From Streptosporangium album (lineage in GTDB: Bacteria > Actinomycetota > Actinomycetes > Streptosporangiales > Streptosporangiaceae): 64,000 bases of DNA. The notes under the pieces were generated by a model that did not search any database, was not told the DNA's origin, and saw only the letters and a list, made by a program, of their open reading frames with translations. Position 1 is the first letter of the stretch, and every line of letters begins with the position of its first letter. Where the stretch lies: contig NZ_JACHJU010000001.1 of NCBI RefSeq assembly GCF_014203795.1, positions 496,001 through 560,000 on the forward strand, in the 5' to 3' direction. The position numbers and the translations under genes were made by a program. Below are positions 23,462 to 32,115 of the stretch, piece by piece.

Positions 23462-25390
23462 TCACTCGGGCGCGGGAACCGGGTCGTCCCCGGCGGAAAC
23501 CTCCGCTCCGGGCGCGGGGACCGGGTCGTCCCCGGCGGAAACCTCCGCGATGGTGTCCAGGATCTGCCGGCCGTACTTCGCCAGCTTGTTCTCGCCGACC
23601 CCGCTCACCTCACCCAGCTCGGCCAGCGACGACGGGGAGCCGGTCGCGATCTCGCGCAGGGTCGCGTCGTGAAAGATCACGTACGCGGGCACGCCCTGCT
23701 CCTTCGCGGTGGCGGCACGCCAGGCACGGAGCCTCTCGAACACCGCGACGGCCTCCTCCGGCAGGTCGGCGGAGGCGGCGCGGCGGGCCCCGCCGGCCCG
23801 TGACCCGGACTCGGACCTGGCCCGCGCAGCCCGCTCCGGCTCGCGCCGCAGCATGACCTGGCGCCGGCGGCCCAGCACCTCGGCACTCGCGTCGGTGAGC
23901 AGCAGCGTGCCGTAGTCGCCCTCGACGGCCAGCAGGCCCTGGGCGAGCAGTTGGCGCACCACGCCACGCCATTCGGCCTCACCCAGCTCCGTGCCGATGC
24001 CGAACACCGTCAGGGAGTCGTGGCCGAACTGGGTGACCTTGGCCGTCTCCCTGCCGAGCAGGATGTCGATGATCTGGCCCGCGCCGAACTTCTGGCGCCG
24101 CTCACGCTGGAGCCTGAACACGGTCGACAGAAGCTTCTGGGCGACGACGGTGCCGTCCCACGCCTGGGGCGGAGTCAGGCACGTGTCGCAGTTGCCGCAG
24201 GCCGTAGCGTGCTGGCCGAAGTAGGCGAGCAACCGCACGCGGCGGCACTCGACCGTCTCGCAGAGAGCCAGCATGGCGTCGAGGTGGGTCTGCAGGCGGC
24301 GCCGGTGGGCGTCGTCGCCCTCGGAGGTGTCGATCATCTTGCGCTGCTGCACGACGTCCTGGAGGCCGTAGGCCAGCCAGGCGACGGACGGCAGGCCGTC
24401 GCGTCCCGCCCTGCCGGTCTCCTGGTAGTAGCCCTCGACGGACTTCGGCAGATCGAGGTGGGCGACGAACCGCACGTCGGGCTTGTCGATGCCCATGCCG
24501 AACGCGATGGTGGCGACCATGACGAGGCCGTCCTCCCGCAGGAAGCGCGCCTGGTTCGCGGCCCGGGTGCGCGCGTCGAGTCCCGCGTGGTACGGCAGCG
24601 CCGGGATCCCGTTCTCCACCAGGAACGCGGCGGTCTTCTCGACCGACCCCCGCGACAGGCAGTAGACGATGCCCGCGTCCCCGGAATGCTCGGAGCGCAG
24701 CAGCTTGAGCAGCTGCCGCCTGGGTTCGTTCTTGGGCGCTATGCGGTACTGGATGTTCGGACGGTCGAAGCTCGACACGAAGTGATGGGCCTTCTCCAGG
24801 TTCAGTCTGGAGGCGATCTCGGCGTGGGTGGCCTCGGTGGCGGTCGCGGTCAGCGCGATACGGGGCACGGCGGGCCAGCGCTCGTGCAGCGCGGACAGGG
24901 CGAGATAGTCGGGCCTGAAGTCATGCCCCCACTGGGCCACGCAGTGCGCCTCGTCGATGGCGAACAGGGAGATCGTGCCGCGGTCGAGCAGCCGCAGCGT
25001 CGAGTCGGTCCGCAGGCGTTCCGGCGCCAGATAGAGCAGGTCCAGCTCGCCCTCGAGGAAGGCGGACTCGACCTGACGGCGCTCGTCGGGGTCCTGCGTG
25101 GAGTTGAGGAACCCCGCCCGCACGCCGAGCGCGGTCAGGGCGTCGACCTGGTCCTGCATGAGCGCGATGAGCGGTGAGACGACGACACCCACGCCTTCCC
25201 GCACGAGCGCGGGGATCTGGTAGCACAGCGACTTTCCGCCACCGGTCGGCATGAGCACCAGCGCGTCACCACCGGCCACGACATGGTCGATGATCTCCTG
25301 CTGACCTTCCCGGAAGGAGTCGTAGCCGAAGACGCGGTGCAGCACGCGCGACGCGTCGCCCACCTCGGGATCGCTCACGGGGGAAACCAT
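23462..25390 (-). CDS. recQ: RecQ family ATP-dependent DNA helicase
   Basis: A 642-residue 3'-5' DNA helicase. Domain order: helicase core with PTGGGKS (48-54), DEAH box in [16 protein letters not shown] (146-149) and [16 protein letters not shown] motif V/VI region; RecQ zinc-binding region with CETVECRR and CGNCDTC; winged helix with LRGLLxxG-like residues; and an HRDC domain (about 530-610). It repairs and restarts damaged forks. The extreme C terminus carries two copies of a 14-residue repeat rich in Asp and Pro. ATG 25390 is the start. It is a single gene. Confidence 0.93.
   Translation of the reverse strand: MVSPVSDPEVGDASRVLHRVFGYDSFREGQQEIIDHVVAGGDALVLMPTGGGKSLCYQIPALVREGVGVVVSPLIALMQDQVDALTALGVRAGFLNSTQDPDERRQVESAFLEGELDLLYLAPERLRTDSTLRLLDRGTISLFAIDEAHCVAQWGHDFRPDYLALSALHERWPAVPRIALTATATEATHAEIASRLNLEKAHHFVSSFDRPNIQYRIAPKNEPRRQLLKLLRSEHSGDAGIVYCLSRGSVEKTAAFLVENGIPALPYHAGLDARTRAANQARFLREDGLVMVATIAFGMGIDKPDVRFVAHLDLPKSVEGYYQETGRAGRDGLPSVAWLAYGLQDVVQQRKMIDTSEGDDAHRRRLQTHLDAMLALCETVECRRVRLLAYFGQHATACGNCDTCLTPPQAWDGTVVAQKLLSTVFRLQRERRQKFGAGQIIDILLGRETAKVTQFGHDSLTVFGIGTELGEAEWRGVVRQLLAQGLLAVEGDYGTLLLTDASAEVLGRRRQVMLRREPERAARARSESGSRAGGARRAASADLPEEAVAVFERLRAWRAATAKEQGVPAYVIFHDATLREIATGSPSSLAELGEVSGVGENKLAKYGRQILDTIAEVSAGDDPVPAPGAEVSAGDDPVPAPE
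23468..23548. repeat. Tandem 42-bp repeat at the end of recQ
   Basis: Bases 23468-23506 recur at 23510-23548 with a single difference, a period of 42 bp that duplicates 14 codons ([15 protein letters not shown]) at the C terminus of RecQ. In-frame length preserves the reading frame. Confidence 0.85.
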
Positions 25391-25466
25391 CGGGTCATTC
25401 TACGAGGCCCCGTACGGCAGGCCGGTCTTTTCACCCACGACGCGGCCGGGGCCGCTCCCTCCGGGG

Positions 25467-25727
25467 TCACCTCCTGCCGAAGGCTCCGATCGAGGCATGG
25501 AAGAGACCCATCAGCAGGACACCGGTGGCGAGGGCGGCCGCGCCGCCGAGAGGGTGGCGCTGTATGTGGGCTCCGGCCAGGAGTAGCGCCGCGATGCATA
25601 ACATGGCCCATCCGGGCACCAGCCCACCCGGATCGAGGAGCCCGGACACCGCGAAGAATCCCGACGCGACCACGGTCACCCCCGCCACCGTCAGCGCGAA
25701 TACGCGAGAGGTTCTATCGTGTGCCAT
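25467..25727 (-). CDS. Small membrane protein, function unknown
   Basis: An 86-residue protein starting MAHDRTSRV with three hydrophobic segments (about 9-28, 36-53 and 62-80), so a small integral membrane protein. Earlier in-frame ATGs at 25739 and 25748 exist, but they lie inside the palindrome that separates it from the divergent marR-type gene, so 25727 is preferred. It is probably the target of that regulator. No family is recognised. Confidence 0.6.
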   Translation of the reverse strand: MAHDRTSRVFALTVAGVTVVASGFFAVSGLLDPGGLVPGWAMLCIAALLLAGAHIQRHPLGGAAALATGVLLMGLFHASIGAFGRR

Positions 25728-25730
25728 ATT

Positions 25731-25745
25731 ATTCGGCATCCGAAT
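25731..25745. promoter_or_regulatory. ATTCGG-N3-CCGAAT palindrome, candidate MarR operator
   Basis: A perfect 6+6 bp dyad lies between the small membrane protein gene (start 25727, minus) and the MarR-type regulator (start 25772, plus). Size and place fit a MarR dimer site that controls both genes. Binding is inferred. Confidence 0.5.
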
Positions 25746-25771
25746 CATGTGGGAACGCTAGCATTGGCCGT

Positions 25772-26263
25772 GTGCAGCCACAAGAGTCCGTCACGGAGAG
25801 CCTGGCCTTCCTTCTCGGCAAGCTGGGTCAGATGGCAACCGGCCGGTTCGCCGACCGTCTGGCCCCTCTCGGCCTGCGTCCCCGGCACTGTGCCGTCCTC
25901 GAACTGCTGGCCACCGCCCCCCTTGGACAGTTGGCCCTCGCGCAGACCATCGGGGTGACACCCAGCGTCGTCGTCGACATGCTCGACGAGTTGGAGGCCG
26001 TCGGCGCCCTACGGCGGGTGCGCGACAGCACGGACAGGCGGCGGCAGGTCGTGGAGATCACGGATGGCGGGCGCGCTCTGGCCCTGTCGGCCGCACGCCT
26101 GGCCAAGCAGGTCGACATCGAGCTTCTCCGCGAGCTCGATTCCACGCAGGCAACCGCGGTCCGTGAAGGGCTGGCCCGTGTCGCCGCCGCGCAGGGCCTA
26201 CCTGTCACAGGGTCCGCGCCCACTCGGAACGCGGCCCCTACGGACCCGGGGCCGGCCACGTGA
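25772..26263 (+). CDS. MarR family transcriptional regulator
   Basis: A 163-residue winged-helix regulator beginning MQPQESVTESLAFLLGKLGQ. The HTH is LAQTIGVTPSVVVDMLDELE (about 66-85), followed by the beta-wing RRVRDSTDRRRQVVEITDGG typical of MarR proteins. The family senses small phenolic or toxic compounds or oxidants, usually to derepress a neighbouring transporter. GTG 25772 is used; a long in-frame upstream extension crosses the operator and is rejected. The divergent small membrane protein is the likely target. Confidence 0.88.
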   Translation: MQPQESVTESLAFLLGKLGQMATGRFADRLAPLGLRPRHCAVLELLATAPLGQLALAQTIGVTPSVVVDMLDELEAVGALRRVRDSTDRRRQVVEITDGGRALALSAARLAKQVDIELLRELDSTQATAVREGLARVAAAQGLPVTGSAPTRNAAPTDPGPAT

Positions 26264-26356
26264 GCCGGTCAGGACGGTGCGCGAGAACGGCTCACACCAG
26301 GGAACCGGCGGGCGCATCGGCCCTCCGGTCCATCCCGCTGCCGGAAGCCGGAAGCG

Positions 26357-26983
26357 TCAGCCGTCCCCCTGAGTGCCCAGGGGGGTCGACGCGCTGAAGA
26401 CCAGCGCGGGGGGGACGTTGAGCCAGACCGTACCCGCGGTGTCCACGGTGGCGAAGGTACGGTCCAGAAGCTCACGGAACCGCCAGAACCGCCGGAAGGG
26501 CACCACGGTCAGGGTGATGACGGTGCTGAAGGTTCCACCCGGAGCGAGCACCGTCGACACCTCGTCCAGCACGTGCTTCTGCTGATCTCCGTGGAACAGG
26601 GTCCACGGGAGCGAGGAGATGACCGCGTCGGCCCGTGCCACCCCGGCCCGCCGTAGGAGTTGGCTCAAGTCCCCGGCATCACCCGCGACCACTTCCAGCC
26701 AGGGACGGCTACGCCGCAGGTGGCGGACCATGTCACCGTTGAGTTCGACGGCGAGCTGCCGCCCGCCCTGCGGCAGGCGGTCGCGGATCGCGTCGCTGAT
26801 CACGCCGCCGCCGGCCCCCAGCTCGACGACCACGGCCCCCTTGGTGTCCGGGACGACGGACGCGGCCAGGCGGGCAACGGCTTTCGAACTGGGCGCGATC
26901 GCACCCAGTTGGTACGGATTCCGTATGATCGCGCCGAGGAAGCTGCGGGTGTCCCCCTCGGCGGAAAGCGTCTCAGCACTCAT
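26357..26983 (-). CDS. Class I SAM-dependent methyltransferase, phospholipid N-methyltransferase-like
   Basis: A 208-residue protein with N-terminal SFLGAIIRNPYQLGAIAPSS, the signature of the PmtA-like/LigA group of phosphatidylethanolamine methyltransferase homologues, and SAM motif I VVELGAGGGVIS (about 52-63). The post-motif ISSLPWTLF (about 122-130) is also typical. Members methylate a membrane lipid head group; the true substrate here is unknown. ATG 26983 is the start. It converges on the MarR gene. Confidence 0.82.
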   Translation of the reverse strand: MSAETLSAEGDTRSFLGAIIRNPYQLGAIAPSSKAVARLAASVVPDTKGAVVVELGAGGGVISDAIRDRLPQGGRQLAVELNGDMVRHLRRSRPWLEVVAGDAGDLSQLLRRAGVARADAVISSLPWTLFHGDQQKHVLDEVSTVLAPGGTFSTVITLTVVPFRRFWRFRELLDRTFATVDTAGTVWLNVPPALVFSASTPLGTQGDG

Positions 26984-27173
26984 CAGAGACTCATTCCCGC
27001 AGCTAGGAGCGTTATGCCGGGTTTACGTGCTTGCTGACCGACATCCCCGGACGCCCTCTCGGCCGGCAGGCCGAGGCCCGCCGGGGCCGCCCCGCCGGGA
27101 TGAGACCACGGCCATGGATCCCGGCGGCTGCAGGGTGCCGGAAGCCGCGCCCGGCGGCGAGGCCGGGCGCTGC

Positions 27174-28067
27174 CTACCGGTCGGCTTCCACGCCGTTGGG
27201 TACGGTCCGGTCGAGGATATGGGTGTCGGGGAGACGCTGGTCGGCCGGTGTCGACGGGCCGTCGGACAGCGCTGGGGCGGAGTGCGGGGCGGCACGGCCG
27301 GACTCGGAGGGTGTTGCCCGTTCCAGGAAGCGGAGCAGTTCGACGGGGAAGGGCAGCACGAGGGTGGAGTTCTTCTCGGCGGAGACTTCGACGACGGTCT
27401 GGAGCAGGCGTAGTTGCAGCGCGGCGGGATGCATGGCCATCGTTTCGGCGGCTTGAGCCAGCTTCTTCGAGGCCTGTAGCTCACCCTCGGCGGTGATGAT
27501 GCGGGAGCGCCGTTCACGTTCCGCTTCAGCCTGCCGCGACATGGACCGCTTCATCGACTCGGGCAGCACCACGTCCTTGATCTCGACACGGTCGATGTGC
27601 ACGCCCCAGCCCACAGCCGGGCTGTCGATCATCAGTTCCAGGCCCTGGTTGAGCCGCTCCCGGTTGGACAGCAGGTCGTCCAGTTCGCTCTTGCCGATGA
27701 TCGACCGCAGCGAGGCCAGCGCGACCTGGCGGATGGCGGATTCGTAGTCCTGGACGCCGACTACCACACGTACCGGGTCGACGACCCGGAAGTAGATGAC
27801 GGCATCCACATGAACCGTCACGTTGTCCCGGGTGATGGCGTCCTGGGCGGGCACCGGCATGGTGACGACCTGCATGTTGACCTTCTGGAGACGGTCGGCG
27901 ACCGGCATGATCAGGGCGAGTCCGGGACCACGGACCTCGGCGCTGACCTGCCCGAACCGGAAGACGACGCCCCGCTCGAACTGTCTGACGACCCGGACAC
28001 CGGCCTTCAGCCATATCGCGGCCAGCACCAGGACCGTGATCAGCGCAGAGATGACGATGGTGGTCAT
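27174..28067 (-). CDS. SPFH/band 7 (stomatin/slipin-like) protein
   Basis: A 297-residue protein with one N-terminal membrane helix (about 3-20) and a band 7 domain: VVRQFERGVVFRFGQ, GLALIMPVADRLQKVNMQVV, DNVTVHVDAVIYFRVVDP, then LRSIIGKSELDDLLSNR and the helical stalk KRSMSRQAEAERERRSRIIT. Bacterial stomatins form membrane rings or microdomains and often pair with an NfeD protease; no NfeD gene is adjacent. ATG 28067 is the start. The C-terminal 60 residues are Pro/Ser-rich and probably disordered. Confidence 0.92.
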   Translation of the reverse strand: MTTIVISALITVLVLAAIWLKAGVRVVRQFERGVVFRFGQVSAEVRGPGLALIMPVADRLQKVNMQVVTMPVPAQDAITRDNVTVHVDAVIYFRVVDPVRVVVGVQDYESAIRQVALASLRSIIGKSELDDLLSNRERLNQGLELMIDSPAVGWGVHIDRVEIKDVVLPESMKRSMSRQAEAERERRSRIITAEGELQASKKLAQAAETMAMHPAALQLRLLQTVVEVSAEKNSTLVLPFPVELLRFLERATPSESGRAAPHSAPALSDGPSTPADQRLPDTHILDRTVPNGVEADR

Positions 28068-28613
28068 TGCGTCCCCCTATGTTCCCCCTCGGTCCTGCCG
28101 CCCGAAGGCTCCCTCAGACAGAAACGCCAGGCCAGGCCGGACGACGCGTGGTGCAGGCGTTGCGCATCGGTGTCGAAGGAACACGCACGGTCCGGGCCCT
28201 CGACCGGCGACCGGCATTGGATCTCACGCAACGTCCCGCGTTCGCGATCACTGGGCACGGCACACCTCCGGGAGGCGTCTGTCCGTCCGGCGCAGTCTGA
28301 TGACTTCGCCCATTCGGACACTTTCTATCGTAACTCTGCAGAAAGTTACCGATATGCACCTTTACCGAAAAGACCACGTGGCCCGCATGTAGCCCTGATA
28401 GAGCCTGGCCACGAGGCTCTCCCTCTTGCCGGGATCACATATGGATCATCGCGCCACATATGGAGTGAAGCGAGATCCGGGATTTCACCCTCACCGCGCC
28501 AGGGCGGCCGGCGGCGGCGCGCACCTGGGGCGGCGGGTGCGCCCAGTCCGCGCCGTGGTGGATCGCGCGTCACCAGCGCGCGGGATCCACCACGGCGAGC
28601 CGGGACGGAGGGA
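28068..28613. other. Intergenic region with two dyads and a terminator
   Basis: About 545 bases without a gene. It holds a near-perfect dyad TATCGTAACT/AGTTACCGATA at 28326-28354, a 10-bp direct repeat CACATATGGA at 28436-28445 and 28455-28464, and a 14-bp perfect hairpin at 28551-28597. The A+T-rich part around 28300-28380 is probably the promoter area of the SPFH gene or of a site now lost. Confidence 0.5.
28551..28597 (-). terminator. Hairpin after the VOC protein gene
   Basis: CGCCGTGGTGGATC (28551-28564) pairs exactly with GATCCACCACGGCG (28584-28597), and the intervening GCGCG/GCGCGC can extend the stem. It lies 17 bases past the stop of the minus-strand VOC gene. Confidence 0.65.
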
Positions 28614-29009
28614 TCAGGCGAGGTTCAACTGCCAGGAGACGCCGAAGCGGTCGTTGGTCCAGCCGAAGCGCTTACTGAAGCCGTAGGAGCCGAGCGGCAT
28701 CAGCGGCTCGCCGTTCTCCGACAGCGCCGCGTACAGGCGCTCGATCTCCGCCTCCGACTCGCACTGCACGTACAACGAGACCGACGGGGTGAAGGTGAAG
28801 GCGTGCGACACGTTGCTGTCGATGGCCATGTACTCCTGGCCCGCCAGCGTGAACGTGGCGTGCTGCACGCCGCCCTCCACGCCGGGGCCCTCGGAGCCGT
28901 AGCGGACGAGAGTGTGGATCTTGGCGTCGTCGAACAGCGACGTGTAGAACGTCACCGCTTCCTCGGCGGCACCTTGGAACATCAGGAAAGTGGTGATCTT
29001 CTGCGACAT
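28614..29009 (-). CDS. VOC family protein (PhnB-like)
   Basis: A 131-residue protein of the glyoxalase/bleomycin-resistance superfamily, PhnB/3-demethylubiquinone-methyltransferase-like subgroup: begins MSQKITTFLMFQGAAEEAVT, then FYTSLFDDAKI, and ends GWTNDRFGVSWQLNLA. Such proteins bind a metal in a paired beta-alpha-beta fold; the reaction is unknown. ATG 29009 gives the normal length; a longer in-frame reading enters the broken arsR-type gene. It probably formed an operon with that upstream regulator. Confidence 0.88.
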   Translation of the reverse strand: MSQKITTFLMFQGAAEEAVTFYTSLFDDAKIHTLVRYGSEGPGVEGGVQHATFTLAGQEYMAIDSNVSHAFTFTPSVSLYVQCESEAEIERLYAALSENGEPLMPLGSYGFSKRFGWTNDRFGVSWQLNLA

Positions 29010-29023
29010 CGGATGGACTCCCG

Positions 29024-29402
29024 TCAGGGTGTGGAGAAGGTGATGGTGTTCTTGGCCACGGAGGCGGCCTGCTCTCCGGTGGCCCCTTTCTCGGGTGAGC
29101 CTCGCCCTTGGCCCGGGGCTCGCGCCGGCTCGGCCAGACACGGCCCCAGAACCGGCGAAAGCGCTCCATCCACTGATCGACCTCGCATAGACGCCGCATC
29201 GCCGACGTACAGCCGCCCAGCACCCCGGACCCGCACGCCGGACCCGCTGTCGCGCAGGGCTCGCAGATGCTGCGGGACCGCCGGCTGGGAGATCCCGAAC
29301 TCCCGCCGAATCACCGCGGTCACCCCACCTGAGCTCGGCTCACCGTCGGCCGGCAGTTCCAAGATCCGGTGCCGGACCGCCAAGGACGTCGAACGCGTGC
29401 AC
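29024..29402 (-). pseudogene. Broken ArsR family regulator
   Basis: Pieces of an ArsR winged-helix regulator lie in different frames. GTG 29402 opens HAFDVLG; a shift is then needed to read VRHRILELPADGE, the HTH EFGISQPAVPQHLRALRDSG and GRLYVGDA. A second shift near 29205 is needed to continue with the conserved CEVDQWMERFRRFWGRV helix. At least two frameshifts therefore disrupt the gene. It sits just upstream of the VOC gene, a pairing often seen in actinomycetes (ArsR with SRPBCC/VOC proteins). The exact 3' end is uncertain. Confidence 0.7.
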
Positions 29403-29916
29403 TCGACGAGTGTTTCAGCTTGAACTTATATAAGTCAAATACGATAGATGGGGATGCCGTACAGAATCCGGCCGAGCCCAGCGGCGCCACAGGGCCGGTC
29501 GCGGCAGCCGGCGGCTGGAGAAAGGCAACCCAGACGGGGACCCGACCAGGGCCGATACTTACCCTGACCTGCGGTTACAGTTCTTGGGGACCCACCAGTG
29601 CCCGATCCCGTCCGTGGTCGTTGTCACTCAGTTGGTCACCCAGAACTCACGCTCTCCGCATACCCTCTCGGGCCTTCCCGCAGACGTCCCGTCCATTGCT
29701 CCACAACCCGGAGGCCTGGTAGCCGAACTGGTCGAACAGGTCCGCCGTCCTTGTACCAAGTGGGTCGCTTCGCAGTCACCGGCGAGACAGAGCGCGAGTG
29801 ATACCGGTGGCAATGATGGTGACTCGCACCCGGCCCGCGATGACAAGACCGTAGGCGACCCACTGGCCAGCGCCAGTGAGCATCGGGGGGATGTACGGCT
29901 TCTCGGCCGGTTCGCC
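29403..29916. other. Gene-poor stretch with an IS-associated repeat
   Basis: About 510 bases with no intact gene. The part 29602-29755 is a diverged copy of the sequence at 32975-33128 (described as a repeat). The rest shows no recognisable family. Confidence 0.5.
29602..29755 (-). repeat. Dispersed repeat, copy 1
   Basis: Read on the minus strand it ends in GTGACAACGACCACGGACGG, which also occurs at 32975-33000 and in altered form at 31795-31820 next to a transposase fragment. Upstream of this it encodes, in one frame, LFDQFGYQASGLWSNGRDVC, close to the LFDWFGHHASELWSNGRDVC encoded by copy 2. By eye the two copies are about 75-80 percent identical over 150 bp. It is probably the flank or end of an old insertion sequence. 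Confidence 0.6.
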
Positions 29917-30543
29917 TCAGGCGAGGGCGGGGGCCGCGAGCATCCCAGAGGCCATGACGCGCAGCGACGCGGCCAGCCGCGTTGCCTCTCCACGCTCCAG
30001 CAGCCGCAGGACCGGCTCGCTCTGGAGGCTGCCCAGCAGGATGTGAGCCAGCAACTCCCCGTCCAGGTCGGGGCGCCGCGCGACGATCAGCGCACTGGTG
30101 TGGCTGTGCCAGAACCGGTATACGGGATGGTCGCCGTCTTCGCCCCGGCGCTCACCCTGCTCCTTCCACTCCGGCCTGGGCGCCGCCGTAGCGGCGTGGC
30201 CGAGCGCCGCGAGGAGCCCCTTGTTGCGGCCGACGACGTCGACGATCGCGTCCAGAAAGGCCATGAGCCGCTCCTCGGGCGGGGCGCCGGGCCCCAGCGG
30301 CGGAGGTGCGCTCGCCACGGCCTCCTCCAGGGCGTAGGCCCGCTCCTGCATCAGCGCGACCATCAGTCCCATCCGGCTGCCGAAACGGTGGAACACCGTG
30401 CCCTTACCGACCCCGGCCGCGGCGGCGACCTGTTCCATGGAGATCTGCTCGGGCCGGTGCCGGGCGAGTAGCTCCTCGGTCGCTCGCAGGATGGCACGGC
30501 GGTTGCGTGCCGCGTCAGCGCGTTCGCGACGCTCCTCGATCAT
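29917..30543 (-). CDS. TetR family transcriptional regulator
   Basis: A 208-residue protein beginning MIEERRERADAARNRRAILR. The TetR HTH is ISMEQVAAAAGVGKGTVFHR (about 35-54), and the C-terminal ligand domain is helical. ATG 30543 follows a weak GGAAGAG and is preferred to an upstream in-frame start that runs across the operators. It is divergent from the quinone-oxidoreductase gene with two matching dyads between them, so it most likely represses both. Subfamily resemblance is to regulators of NADPH-dependent dehydrogenases. Confidence 0.88.
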   Translation of the reverse strand: MIEERRERADAARNRRAILRATEELLARHRPEQISMEQVAAAAGVGKGTVFHRFGSRMGLMVALMQERAYALEEAVASAPPPLGPGAPPEERLMAFLDAIVDVVGRNKGLLAALGHAATAAPRPEWKEQGERRGEDGDHPVYRFWHSHTSALIVARRPDLDGELLAHILLGSLQSEPVLRLLERGEATRLAASLRVMASGMLAAPALA

Positions 30544-30567
30544 CGGCTTCTCTTCCACGTGGACAAC

Positions 30568-30614
30568 TGGACCAGCGGTCAAGTACTCTCGCATCGAACT
30601 TGACCACTGGTCCA
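30568..30614. promoter_or_regulatory. Pair of inverted operators between TetR gene and oxidoreductase
   Basis: TGGACCAGCGGTCAAGT (30568-30584) and ACTTGACCACTGGTCCA (30598-30614) are reverse complements with one mismatch. Each is itself an imperfect dyad T(G/T)GACC-N3-GGTC(A/C)A. Centre-to-centre distance is 30 bp, nearly three helical turns. They sit upstream of both divergent starts (30543 minus, 30641 plus), as expected for a TetR dimer pair. Confidence 0.65.
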
Positions 30615-30640
30615 CTTTATCTCCAACCCGGGAGGACGGC

Positions 30641-31615
30641 ATGCGCCGAATCCGTTATCACGCCTATGGCGGCCCTGAGGTGCTCACCATGGAAGAGGCA
30701 GAGACCCCCAGCCCGGGCCCCGGTCAGGTGCGCATCCGCGCCGAGGCGATCGGCGCCAACTTCGTCGACGTGAAGTTCCGCCAGGGACCGGACGCCGGCG
30801 GGATCTACCGGCGCGACCTGCCCGCCGTGCTCACCGGCGACGTGGTCGGCGAGGTCGACGCGGTGGGACCGGGCGTCGACCCCGGCCTCACCGGCCGGCG
30901 GGTCGCCGCGCTGGCCGAGGACGCCTTCGCCGACCACGTTCTCGCCGACGCCGGATGGCTCGCGCCCGTGCCGGAGGGAATCGACGACGCCACCGCGAGC
31001 ATGCTGCCGATGGGCGCCCCCGTGGCACTGGGCGCGTTGCGCGCCGCCCGGCTGGCTCCCGGAGAGACTGTGCTCGTCCACGCCGCGGCGGGAGGGATCG
31101 GCCATCTGGCCGTGCAACTCGCCAAGATCTCCGGTGCCGGTACGGTGATCGCCACGGCCGGTTCCCGCGCCAAGCTGGACTTCATCCGCGCGCTCGGCGC
31201 CGACGCGGCCGTCGACTACTCCGCGGAGGACTGGCCCGAACGGGTGCGCGAGGCCGCGCCAGGAGGAGTCGACGTCGTCCTGGACTCCGTCGGCGGCCGC
31301 ATCCTGCTGCGCAGCCTCGACCTCCTGGCGCCGTTCGGCCGGGTCGTCGTCTACGGAGCGGCCGGTGGCGAGGCCACCGACATCCCGCTGACCAGCCTGT
31401 TCGCGATGAGATCGGTGGCCGGATTCTCGCTGCTCGCCTGGCGTGCGGCCGCGCCGCAGCAGGCACGTGAGGACATGGACCAGGTCGCGCGGCACGCGGT
31501 TGAGGGCAGGCTGCGCGCCGCGCTGCACGCCCGGCTGCCGCTCGACGAGGCGGCCGAAGCGCACCGGATCATGGAGAGCCGCTCCCAGCTCGGCCGCGTC
31601 CTCCTCGTGCCCTGA
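30641..31615 (+). CDS. Zinc-independent quinone oxidoreductase-type (MDR) protein
   Basis: A 324-residue medium-chain dehydrogenase/reductase. The GroES-like N-terminal domain starts MRRIRYHAYGGPEVLTMEEA; the Rossmann NADPH loop is AAAGGIGHLAVQLAK (about 146-160). The structural and catalytic zinc cysteines of alcohol dehydrogenases are absent, which places it with quinone oxidoreductases (QOR). It likely reduces quinones or enones with NADPH. GGGAGGA precedes ATG 30641 at the right distance. Divergent TetR control suggests induction by an electrophile or quinone. Confidence 0.9.
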   Translation: MRRIRYHAYGGPEVLTMEEAETPSPGPGQVRIRAEAIGANFVDVKFRQGPDAGGIYRRDLPAVLTGDVVGEVDAVGPGVDPGLTGRRVAALAEDAFADHVLADAGWLAPVPEGIDDATASMLPMGAPVALGALRAARLAPGETVLVHAAAGGIGHLAVQLAKISGAGTVIATAGSRAKLDFIRALGADAAVDYSAEDWPERVREAAPGGVDVVLDSVGGRILLRSLDLLAPFGRVVVYGAAGGEATDIPLTSLFAMRSVAGFSLLAWRAAAPQQAREDMDQVARHAVEGRLRAALHARLPLDEAAEAHRIMESRSQLGRVLLVP

Positions 31616-31642
31616 GGCCACCAAGAACTCCTGGCTGAATGA

Positions 31643-31820
31643 TCAACGCGCGCCAAGCCCGGAGCCGTGCGGGGTGCGCCGACGGGGTCGTCCGCTTACC
31701 GCCCGGGGGTGGCGCTGCCGTCCCAGCTGCGGCAGCAGCGGCTCGATCCGCTCCCACAACTCGTCCGGCACGATCCACGGCCGTCCATCGTTGTCCGGCT
31801 CCGTACGTGGTCGTTGCCAC
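31643..31820 (-). pseudogene. N-terminal remnant of an IS5-type transposase
   Basis: On the minus strand the stretch encodes DNDGRPWIVPDELWERIEPL, the N-terminal motif of IS5-family (DUF4096-type) transposases, and then degenerates within 10-25 residues to a stop at 31643. The DDE catalytic part is absent. The sequence just before it (31795-31820) resembles the GTGACAACGACCACGGACGG motif of the dispersed repeats, linking those repeats to this insertion sequence. Confidence 0.7.
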
Positions 31821-32115
31821 CCGGTCGGTCGCTCGCCCACGTCACGTTCCCCGGCAAGGTCACTCTCTACCTCAAAAGGAAGCAAAGAACGGAAGTTCCC
31901 GCTCGGCGACCTCACGAAGGAGGCCACAACCCAGCTCCGTAACCGCGCGAGACTCCGTATCCAGCAGCCGATCTACCGGGAGCACAGCTCCTCGGGCCTG
32001 GCTTTCACAGCCGCGATTGCAGGCCACGCACCTCAACGAGCAGGACTGATCCAATCGATCACCCCGTGCCGGGCAAACGAACCTTTCTTCACGTCAGGTG
32101 ATCGGTCTCCGTCGA

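Noticed and set aside
25283..26263. 326-residue version of the MarR protein
   Set aside because: The first 163 codons cross the divergent gene and its operator and are Arg/Pro-rich nonsense; GTG 25772 gives a standard MarR protein.
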